From Phaeosaccion multiseriatum (lineage: Eukaryota; Ochrophyta, other classes), in assembly GCA_965112735.1 (NCBI GenBank), contig OZ218958.1, forward strand, positions 1,488,001 to 1,552,000: a DNA stretch of 64,000 bases, written 5' to 3'. The notes beneath the pieces are model-generated. The model saw nothing but the letters and a program-made list of their open reading frames with translations, was not told the DNA's origin and made no database searches. A program made the position numbers and the translations under genes. Below are positions 31,769 to 40,339 of this stretch, piece after piece (the stretch's first letter is position 1; each line of letters starts with the position of its first letter).

Positions 31769-33430
31769 TGGCACATAGGGAGGCGGCTTTTCTGTAGGGA
31801 ACACCTCTGAAGCGACGTTCGGCGCAGATGTCGCATTCGACTACAATAGAGCGGTGAGTGAGTGAGCGCGAGGAGTAGTGATAGGACAGGCAGACAGACA
31901 GGCAGGCAGATAGGCAGGCAGACAGGCAGATAGGCAGGCAGGCAGACAGACAGACAGACAGAGGCATATGGGCAGACAGACAGAAGTACAAACAGACAGA
32001 CGGACAGACAGACAGACAGGCAAACAGACAGAGAGCTCATGCATGCCGTGGCTGCGTCTTGGCTCGGAGCCCCCCTCATCGAATCATCCTCCCCTGCTCT
32101 CCTCTCCTTTCCCGTTGTCCTGTTCATATTTCTATACGTACATACGTAACATCCATATTCTTCATGGCCTCCGCCCCACGACACAGAGCGTAAGTGGTAC
32201 TATTTCCAGACGCACACACACACACACACACACACATACACACACATACACACACACACACATACACACACACACACACACACACATACACACATACGCA
32301 CACACTCACAGGGCAAGGGCGGGTAGCGGCAGCGTACTCTCATCTTTCTGCGTGGTAGTGGTGTATGGTCCTAACACAATTTGTGTGCTCGACGAGGAGC
32401 ACTTGTTTATCATCCGTCCGCACAAGTTTTTCCTCTACTCTCTACTTCCTCATCATGCGTTCCCTCTGTTGTCCTCTCCTGTCGTCTGTCCGACCTTGGC
32501 GTTGCTCTCTGTCCGACCTTGGTGTTGCTCTCTGTCCGACCTTGGCGTTGCTCTCTGTCCGACCTTGGTGTTGCGGTCCGCCCCCTTTCTGATGTGTGTG
32601 CGCTTTTGGGTCTCACCCCTCTCTCCCTGGGCACGTCACTTCAACAGGAGGTGAGTCTAAGAGGAGGAGACAGAGAGAGCGGAGGAGGAGAGAGGGAGAG
32701 AGAGAAGGAGGGTGGGTGGGACAGAGTAGAGCGAGCGATAGGGTGGGTGGGAGAGGCGGCGGCAGCGACGTGTCTCGTCAGAGTAGGCGACAGGGCAGGA
32801 GTCCGTTAGATTAGGCCGCTTGCCTCTCCCCTAACCGCATTCACCCACCTACCTGCCTACCTACTACCTACCTACCTACCTACCTACCTACCTACCTACC
32901 TTCCTACCTACCTACCTACCTACCTTTCTACCTACCTACCTACCTACGTACCTACCTACCTACCTACCTACCTACGTACCTACCTACCTACGTACCTACT
33001 TACCTACCTACCTACCTACCTACCTACCTACCTACCTACCTACCTACCTACCTACCTACCTACCTACCTACCTACCTACCTACCTACCTACCTACCTGCC
33101 TACCTACTTATCCCTCCTGCGCCATCGTAGGGACCTGAGTACTTCGAAGACGACGGCTCGACCCTCACCTTCGAAGGGGAGGTCGAAACCGCCCCCACCC
33201 CCGTGCCCACCCCTGGACCGACGTCGGAATCCTCTCCTCGGTGTACGGAGGATACTTCCGGAGGTGGGAGGAGAGCGGCCGACTGTGTTGACGATGGTGA
33301 CGAGGTGGACGCCAACACAACCGACGGGGGCATCAAGTCGGCTGCGCTGCCTTCGCTGACGGTGGTGGTGAGTTCAGTGCTTGTATGTCTGTGGACCTTC
33401 TCTGCGTCCTCCGCGGCTGGCTGTGTTTAG
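29032..33430 (+). CDS. Secreted Pmp-repeat surface protein with C-terminal hydrophobic tail
   Basis: Exons are 29032-29877, 31174-31257, 31779-31853 and 33131-33430 (434 aa, all introns phase 0). A signal peptide ([18 protein letters not shown]) is followed by repeats of the polymorphic-membrane-protein type, with GGA(I/V) and FxxN motifs spaced about 30-40 residues apart ([58 protein letters not shown]). Such repeats form a beta-helix. Exons 2 and 3 each add about one repeat ([20 protein letters not shown]). The last exon is a Thr/Pro linker ending in a hydrophobic tail ([17 protein letters not shown]), either a membrane anchor or a GPI signal. The long gaps between exons contain several AG-NNN-GTRAG sites that could be 3-nt micro-exons. 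Confidence 0.75.
30000..30098 (+). repeat. (CTTC)n microsatellite
   Basis: About 100 bp of pure CTTC repeats, preceded by CCCT repeats, in the first intron of the Pmp-like gene. Confidence 0.95.
31871..32036 (+). repeat. GGCAGACA-type repeat
   Basis: Alternating GGCAGACA and GGCAGATA units lie just downstream of the exon ending at 31853. Confidence 0.85.
32487..32575 (+). repeat. 24-bp tandem repeat, about 4 copies
   Basis: The unit TGTCCGACCTTGGCGTTGCT plus CTC is repeated, with the C/T variant (GGCG or GGTG) alternating between copies. Confidence 0.85.
32848..33108 (+). repeat. (CCTA)n microsatellite
   Basis: About 260 bp of CCTA repeats with a few CGTA and TCTA variants, ending shortly before the acceptor at 33130. 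Confidence 0.95.
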
Positions 33431-33985
33431 GAGTGAGTCTTTACCAAAGCTGTGGAGGTCGGCGTGCAGGGAGGGCTTTTCTTCGCACCACCACCTAAGC
33501 AACAACGTGGCGGGGGCGAGCACGAACACACATGCGCACACACACACCACCACACAGCCACTCACTGTGAAGTGCAGGACATGTATAGACAGAGTATCGC
33601 TGTCGAACGGAGGGGCGGGCGGGGGGGGGGCGGGCAGGGAGGGGGAAGTGTAGAACAGGAGCACGCGCTCGCATCAGACATGAGAGAGACGAGAGAAAAG
33701 CTGCGGGGGTTGTTCTTGTCGTCCATGGGCCCCTTTGTGACGTTTGATCCCTCCTCGCCTCCTTAAGGGACTATGGCATCGAATAGAAAGACGAGTAATA
33801 ATTACAGTTCGTTTTGTAGGGGGGGGGGTTTGCTGCAATCTATGTATACGTGGGTCAGCAACTCGGTGTTGTGGAGTGTCAGCAACGCCTGTTTCAGGTT
33901 GTGCCCAAGCAGAGGGTGTATGATGATACCCTGGACTACTGGAGCCCAATGGCCACTACCACCACCATTAGGCACTATCGCAGTG
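33431..33985. other. Convergent spacer
   Basis: This separates the Pmp-like stop from the reductase stop. No gene seen. Short G-runs and a CACA stretch are present. Confidence 0.5.
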
Positions 33986-36329
33986 CTAGAACTCGAACGT
34001 CTCGCTGTGTGTATGGAAGGACACCCCATTTCCACAGGCATGTCCCGTGCAGCCCGCTGCCACTGCTTGCATGAAGCGCTGCGGCCCGCACGCCATCACG
34101 GCAACCCTCTTAATGCCCTTGCTGACCTTGTCGGCTCGAGCTCGCTCCCCCTGTAAGGCTAGGAGCGCCTTGGGTGAGGGGCGACCGACGTGCACTGCCA
34201 CCCCGGCGTCGTCCCACACGGCGCCATCCGTTCCTGCCCCTCCTCCTCCTCCTCCTCCTCCTCCTCCTGCTCCTCCTCCTCCTGCTCCTCCTCCTGCTGC
34301 TGCAACTGTGCCAGTAAGGGCCTCGTCCACTCCGTTGTTGGCGATGTTCACCATCTTGAGCAGCGTCGCGGCCTTTTCTGAAACGGCAGCCGCGTCTCCA
34401 TCCTTGGTCACATACACCTCCAAACGGAAGGTGCAGCCACAGCCTGAGCCGAGCTTGTTCACTCTCTGTATCCTGGCCAGGTCGGAGGCGAACCACTGCA
34501 AACACGACACTTGTGGCACCGTCCAATAGAGGGTCACCTCCCGCACGTCGCCTCTGGTGATCTTGCTGCCGGTGGTGTTGGTGTTGGTGGTGATGGTGGT
34601 GGTGGTGGTGGTGGTGGTGGCAGCGCTGTTGTGGTTTTGGGTCCTCTCGGCACGCCCAAGGAGGTCCAGAAAGACGGACATGAGGGGTGTTACTCCTATC
34701 CCGGCACCGAAGAGAGCGATGGAGTCGTGAAGCTCGTACGGGACCGCGGGGTGGCCTGGTGAAGGGGAAGGAGAGAAGGGGGTGGGGGGGGGGGTGAATG
34801 CGGGGGTGGCGGTGGCGCGATCACTTCTCGCCCGTCTCGGTATACACATGGACGACTTTTCTCTCCCTCTCTCTCAACCATCCCCTCTGTAGGTAGGACC
34901 TTGCCCTCACTCTCTCATATATGGGGTCTTTCTTGTTGCATACCATAAGGTCCATTGATGCGGATGGGGTCCCGTTGCGCGCGAAGCAGGACAAGTGCTT
35001 TGGACCAGCCGCCAAGCCCTTTGATGTGGAAGCGGACAATGCCGGACCCGTCTGGAGAGGAGGTTACGGAAATGGGATGCCACTCCAGCCACGAGATGCT
35101 CGGGAAGTTGAGGAAGGCGTAACTGCCCGCCTCGTAACCGTGCACACGGTCGGCGGCTGACCACTTTGCTTCGAGCACAACCACGTCGTCGTCAAGCACC
35201 ATCACACGCTGATAGGATGGGGCACAAGTGGGACGCAGGGCGTTGAGGGAGGGCGCAATTGTGGGAGCGTGAGTGAACACAAAGTAAAAGAATTAAGCTC
35301 TATACACAGCTGCAGGGAAGATGCAGCACGTGGAAAGAGTGAAGGCAAAAACGCATTACATTTGCCACCACTGCCCCTCCTCCTCACCTCAATAGAAGCC
35401 GAGGTGTGTGCCCTGATGAAGCGAATGACACAGTCAATGGCCAGCAGAACCACACTGAAGGCTACGGCACTAGCCGTCTGCCCGGTATGGAGCACAGCCA
35501 GGATGACAAAGAGCCAAGTGAGGACAAGGTGGGAGATGTAGAACAGCTCGAAGAAGAGTCTTCGCACGGGCGGGATGGCGAGGAGGAAGAAGCCAATGTA
35601 CACTGTGGGAGCGGATGCGTATATGAGGATCGAGGGCAGAAGACAGGGGGCAGGGGGCGGGCGGTGGGTCAGGATGCGCTGAGCCAGCAAAGCACAGAGG
35701 AGGCCGCGATACAGCCCAACAGGAGAGCTCCCACCCGCCACTGCTGCTCTACGTAGCCTGCTACACAGCAGACAACCACATCCCTTACCGATGAGTGCGG
35801 CGTTGCCCGTAAGGTAGTACTCGCCGTCGAAGGAGAGGCTGAACCAACCCTCGTTGTGGTAGTGAGCATGATAGAAAAGTGGAAAGGCCATGGCCATACC
35901 CAGCCATCTGTGGAATTTGAGGAGCCTCTCGTAGCTGCAGCCGAAGAGCACAGTGAGGATGTTGTTTCGGGCCGCCAGGAGGAGCACAAGTGCCATGAAT
36001 CGTGTGGTGACCCCCCCGTAGCCGAGGTCGTCGTCGTCCCCAGAGTCCGAGTCCATCCGTCGTCTCCTGCTGTCGTCTCCACCACTATCATCTCCGCTGT
36101 CCCCACTATCGCCATCGCCTCCTCCTCCAGTCAGCAGTAGAGCGGCGAGGATGAGCGTGGTGAGGAGAGCTTCTGCCAGAGTCGCCGAGAAGCCTCCCGT
36201 GAAGGGGATGCGAAGAGGCCGATGCATCCAGGTGAGATCATTGAGAACCGAAAGGGCCTTGTCGCGAGGAAGAGAGCATGACGCTCCAGAGTAGTGCCCC
36301 GCCTCCGTTCCCTGATGAACTGAAGCCAT
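33986..36329 (-). CDS. Ferric reductase / NADPH oxidase-like flavocytochrome
   Basis: This family passes electrons from NADPH through FAD and two haems across a membrane to ferric iron or oxygen. Four minus-strand exons, 35789-36329, 35388-35602, 34944-35208 and 33986-34755, join with matching phases (596 aa). Haem ligand pairs are visible: His in FHRWLG and FYH, 13 residues between, then His in YISHL and AVLH with the same spacing. The FAD-binding part reads AGSYAFLNFPSISWLEWHPI. The NADPH-binding part reads LFGAGIGVTPLMSVFLDLL and later VMACGPQRFM, and the chain ends HSETFEF as in this superfamily. Thr/Asn and Gly/Ala homopolymer insertions interrupt the NADPH domain. No EF-hands are seen. 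The substrate (iron or oxygen) cannot be decided. An upstream minus-strand reading near 36636 could be an extra 5' exon but is unsupported. Confidence 0.85.
34582..34623 (-). repeat. Coding trinucleotide repeat (Thr run)
   Basis: A GGT run on the plus strand encodes a Thr/Asn tract inside the NADPH-binding domain of the reductase. Confidence 0.8.
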
Positions 36330-37848
36330 TTGTCTTGTAAGAAGGAGAGAAGAGAGAAATGTCAAAGAGATTGTGGTGGCCTAACCCACCCAGGCCCCCC
36401 CCCCCCCCCCGAGCCGCCAAAAAATTACTTTTATTGGTGAGGAAAGATCCGTAACGCCAGAAAACAGGAAATTTCCTGGCAGGAATATGGTTTCCCCCCC
36501 CCCCCCTAGAGCTCTCTTCTTTCTTCTCTAACTCTCCGTCAGGGCTCTCTCCTTTCTCCTCTAACTCTGTCGAGCCCGTCGCTGATCCCGGGCGGCTGGC
36601 TGCCCTACTACTCTCGCCCCTTGCTTGGTCTGCCAAGCGGTCTCAGCCAGCCAGTAGCTAGACACCTTCTTGGCTGGTGCTTGTGCAACGTGCAACGGCT
36701 TCTTCTCTGCACGCCTTGGCAGTGTTGGTGCGGCTTCTCCTTCCTCTGCCCTGTGCCCTTTGCCCTTGCCTCACCACCCCCGTCACCCCCCTCTATGGGA
36801 GTATGGGCCTTGCTTGCTTGAGTGAGGGCTAAGTAGCTACGCGTCCCACGTCACGTGCCTGCAGGACGAGAGAGAGAGGACTCCGAGCGGACGTGTGGTC
36901 GCAGGGGGTGGGGGCGCACCTCATCACAGCCTCAACGTGTGCCTGAAGGAGGAGGGGCATCCTGACTGGCGAAATGCAGAGGGTTCTCCTGAACTGTGTG
37001 GGCGTTTGTGGAAGCAGTGGCTTAGCAAGGAGGCAGGTCTCAGCCAGTCCATGGCTGGCTTGGCTCTAGGCCGCTAGGCCTTCGGCCGATCTGGGTCTAG
37101 GCCGGCGGCCTCCGGCCGCTCTAAGTCGCTCACTTTCCAGTCCTAGGCGGCCTCTAGCCCGCCTCTAGGCAGCCTCTAGGCAGCGTCCCCGTGACCGCGG
37201 GCGCGTGCGTGAGGCCGCCCAGCCACTGGCAGCAGCAAAACCTGGCTGTAGTTAGGCATGCACTCCTCGCTGGGCAGGCGAGGGGGAAAGACACAACACA
37301 GACTTGTGTACGCTGCGTAGATACTCCGGGCTGGACGGCTTCAAAGCGCTGCAGGTCGACGACGATGACGCAGACAGGATGGATCGGGATTTGAAGGTCG
37401 AAAGAGAGTGGAGAGACCGCAAAAGCACGCAAACCACACACACGTCAGCAGCACTCAACAGCAACACCACCAACAACGGTACGTATGTACGTGCATGTGA
37501 GAGAAACCCAGGGTACCCACGCGCACACCCACATACCACCCACCCACCCATCCATCCATCCCGACATCGAGCTGAAACTAGTCCTACCGATCCTACCGTT
37601 ACACATATGTCAAGGATCTCATGGGACGCGTATGTTGTCTGTAGGATAGATACAAGTTCAAGTACGCATGTAGCGTTACACAATTAGTCAGAGAGTCACC
37701 CAGCCAGTTCGGTCCTGTATGTATGTATTGCCACGGGGAGTCTCATCAGCATTGGTTTCAGTTTGTCTTAACTCTACAATTCACTCTTCTATCCGCTGAG
37801 TATTCCTCGTCTATCGTATCTTCTTTTTGTATCTTCTTGGACATCGAT
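36330..37848. other. Non-coding stretch, start of accessory island
   Basis: No gene supported. Around 37060-37175 lies a GC-rich patch of CTAGGCCG and GGCCTCCGGCC words. A similar patch occurs at 42865-42895, so the two may be copies of one repeat lying near both ends of the accessory region. Confidence 0.4.
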
Positions 37849-37948
37849 CGCTGGCGCTATCTCTCTCTCGGTTCATCACTAAAACACGTTTGTAAACGAC
37901 GTACTGAACGCGTTGTAGTGATGAACCGAGAGAGAGATAGCACCAGCG
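37849..37948. repeat. Inverted repeat, 31-bp arms, 38-nt spacer
   Basis: Arms 37849-37879 and 37918-37948 are reverse complements with one mismatch. Each contains CTATCTCTCTCTCGGTTC or its complement. The repeat sits directly upstream of the copia fragment. Confidence 0.85.
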
Positions 37949-37988
37949 GAACGGGACCCTCGCCTACGAGCCCCTGCCCCCTGGCTAG

Positions 37989-38150
37989 CGCGCGATCGGC
38001 ACGCGTTGGGTCTTCGCACTCAAGATAGACAAGGAGGGCAACATCCTCAAATACAAGGCCCGGTTTGTCGCTCAGGGCAACCAGCAGCTCGACGGCGACG
38101 CACCCTTGGAGCTCGACAGCAACATACCCCGGAGCAGTGACGACAGCAAC
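37989..38150 (+). pseudogene. Ty1/copia reverse-transcriptase fragment
   Basis: Reading from 37989, just after an in-frame TAG, the sequence gives the N-terminal signature of the copia-type RVT_2 domain: IGTRWVFALKIDKEGN followed by KYKARFVAQGNQQ. No catalytic YVDD block or flanking polyprotein follows. The frame passes into a Ser/Asp/Asn-rich stretch, so only a scrap of the element survives. Confidence 0.75.
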
Positions 38151-38313
38151 AGCAGCGGACCCCGGAGCAGCGGCACCAGCAGCGACGACGCCACCAGCCA
38201 TTACGACGACAGCGGCGATGACAGTAGCAGCCCCAGTGGCCACGTCGTCCCGCCTCCTGCCCGTCGCATCCACCCACACACCCACCAAACACAGACACAC
38301 ACACATGGAGGCC

Positions 38314-38420
38314 GAGGAGAAGGAGGAGTGCTGAATGCGAGTCACTTCGGCGTTGCACAACTTGTTGTGAGGAGAAGGAGGAGTGCTGAATGCGAGTCAC
38401 TTCGGCGTTGCACAACTTGT
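38314..38420. repeat. 55-bp tandem duplication
   Basis: 38314-38368 and 38369-38420 are near-identical copies starting GAGGAGAAGGAGGAGTGCTG and including GCGTTGCACAACTTGTT. Confidence 0.9.
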
Positions 38421-38757
38421 TCCACACCAAAAGGCCTCTGGCGCTCGAGGCAATGGCCTGACACTGAGGGCACCGTCGCTTTCTCCCATGCACTTATGAA
38501 GGAGCACATAGCCGCTGCCTCTTTGTTGTTGTTGCTGGGGGGGGGGGGGGCGGGGGGGGGGCACACAAGGGATAGGGGAGAAGGAGAGGCAGGGGGCGGG
38601 GGATGGAGGAGGGAAGGGGGAATGGGTGGGAGATGGTGGAAGTACGAGAGACAGAAAGGGAGAGAGATGGAAACAGGCAAGCGAGAGACACACAGGAGAG
38701 AGGCGGAGAATATAAGAAGGGCACATCTAGTGACGGAAAGTCTCCCATTCGTATGCG

Positions 38758-38759
<2 letters not shown>

Positions 38760-38819
<60 letters not shown>
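38760..38819. repeat. (CT)n microsatellite
   Basis: About 60 bp of uninterrupted CT dinucleotides. Confidence 0.95.
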
Positions 38820-38821
<2 letters not shown>

Positions 38822-39410
38822 CTTGTCAAGAGGTGTACGTCCCCCCTCGCTCCCCTCAAACTTTCTCGACGCCTGCAACTCCGCACGCACATGGGAAGAA
38901 GCCGGGCGCTTGCCAGTAAGAAAGGGCCTCCCTCACCTCATTGTTAGTCCTGGCTGTGCAGTCACGTACCCGCTACTGCCGGACTGCTCATACAATCGCC
39001 ACTTCCCGCCCGCACTCCCATGGCTACAACTGTACAACTGTAGCCTAGTAGTCCAAGGAAAGGATAGGCAAGGCGAGGCGAGGCGAGAGATGGGGGCCTC
39101 GCGTTAGCACACACGAGTTTGGTGTCCGAGTAGACATTGGAGGCCGTGCTTGGTCTTGAGCTGCAGGTCCTGGGCCTGCATGATCTGAGGGCGAGGCAGT
39201 CCCCCTCAGGTAGCATCGCCCGGATAACTTGGAAGCCGGCCAAGATATCTTTCTACTTGCTCAGTCGCCGCCCCGCTTTGCGCGGAGGGGCATGCCGGTC
39301 CTGGCGCGAGTAGATTCTCCCCTGTTCGGTGGGAATATTGAAACCGATCCCCTTCATCAGTCTTGATAGGCCATCATAAGCCCCAAAAATCGGGTCGCAA
39401 ATATCCAGAG

Positions 39411-39502
39411 GTCCCTCTGGTCTAAGGGTTATGATTCATCTTTAGGGTTCGCATGAAGCACTAAGTTAGATGAGGTTCCGTGTTCGAGTCACGGGAGGGA
39501 TC
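39411..39502 (+). tRNA. tRNA-Pro (anticodon AGG) with intron
   Basis: The sequence folds as a cloverleaf. The acceptor stem is GTCCCTC with GAGGGAT. The D-arm region is TGGTCTAAGGGTTATGATTC, the classical tRNA-Pro A-box shape. The anticodon stem is CATCT with AGATG around loop TTAGGGT, placing AGG at positions 34-36. The T-arm is CCGTG-TTCGAGT-CACGG, which doubles as the B-box. Between anticodon position 37 and 38 lies an insertion of about 19 nt (TTCGCATGAAGCACTAAGT), the standard place for a nuclear tRNA intron. Without it the tRNA is 73 nt. A T-run follows at once. Confidence 0.85.
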
Positions 39503-39505
39503 TTG

Positions 39506-39518
39506 TTTTTTTTTTTTT
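39506..39518 (+). terminator. RNA polymerase III terminator
   Basis: Thirteen consecutive T residues begin four bases after the end of the tRNA-Pro gene. Confidence 0.85.
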
Positions 39519-39838
39519 GGCGTCCCGCGTTGTTTCCGCGCTGTCATGTACGGAGGCGCTCAGATGCGTATGTACCGACCGGGGTGCCTTGTATTATATT
39601 CACTCCCACGCCCCTCAGCCCCCGGGGGTTGAGCCACTCTATGTATGGAGTCGCCAGATGATGTTAACCCAAGCCTCCTTGTCTCCATCCACCACCTGCG
39701 ACTGATCGTGCATACAGGAGGGGCCAACTCCAGATGACGACTACAGACCTTTCCAACATGTGTACCACCTTTGAGACTCCACAGGTGGTCGTATCCTTTG
39801 TTGTGTGGGTGTATTAGTCGATATTAGCTTCCTTTTCA

Positions 39839-39839
<1 letters not shown>

Positions 39840-39880
<41 letters not shown>
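39840..39880. repeat. (CT)n microsatellite
   Basis: A short uninterrupted CT run in the accessory island. Confidence 0.85.
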
Positions 39881-39887
<7 letters not shown>

Positions 39888-40009
39888 TATCTATCCTGTT
39901 GAGCTGGCTGATTCCTAGGCCGTGTCTGCTGCGCAGAGGCTCTCTCTTGTGGAAAGTCGTGCTATCCACCTCCACGGAAACGGACTAGACACACAGAGAA
40001 GGTGGCAGC

Positions 40010-40136
40010 ACCCCAAAGCTAGCCTTGACAGCCAGCCTTGTATCTATTAGCTTATCTATGCACTGACTGTCCTAAACGACCACCTGCAGGAGGACAGTGA
40101 GAAATATTTCTCACTGCATTGCCTAGGCCTGGGCCA
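40010..40136 (+). mobile_element. Diverged relic of the hairpin-element family
   Basis: This stretch aligns without large gaps to 41711-41850. Shared blocks include CAGCCAGCCTTGT, TATTAGCTT, ACGACCA, GTGAGAAA with TTTCTCAC, and CCTGGGCC. It is clearly older than the palindromic copy and lacks the terminal TGTTGAAAG word. Confidence 0.65.
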
Positions 40137-40209
40137 TGAACGCGTTGGTCTTGTCGACCCCTATCGCCCACATTCTCGATAGCGGATAGCGGATAGCGCG
40201 TCAGGGGTT

Positions 40210-40335
40210 GAGTCTTGCGGCGTGCCTGGCCACTACGCCATCGGCTGCAACATGGTGCCGGCGTCCTCACACACACGAGGACGCCGGCACCATGTTGCAG
40301 CCAATTGCGTAGTGGCCAGGCACGCCGCAAGACTC
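40210..40335. repeat. Long hairpin, 59-bp arms with 8-nt loop
   Basis: Arms 40210-40268 and 40277-40335 are reverse complements with two mismatches. The loop at 40269-40276 is ACACACAC. The left arm starts GAGTCTTGCGGCGTGCC. Confidence 0.9.
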
Positions 40336-40339
40336 ACCT

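Noticed and set aside
36238-36636. Minus-strand Ser/Glu-rich reading upstream of the reductase.
   Set aside because: It does not join the reductase exon in frame and shows no recognisable domain; kept only as a possible 5' exon.
38962-39243. Minus-strand reading near the copia scrap, first thought to be more retroelement polyprotein.
   Set aside because: No RT, RNase H or integrase motif could be seen.
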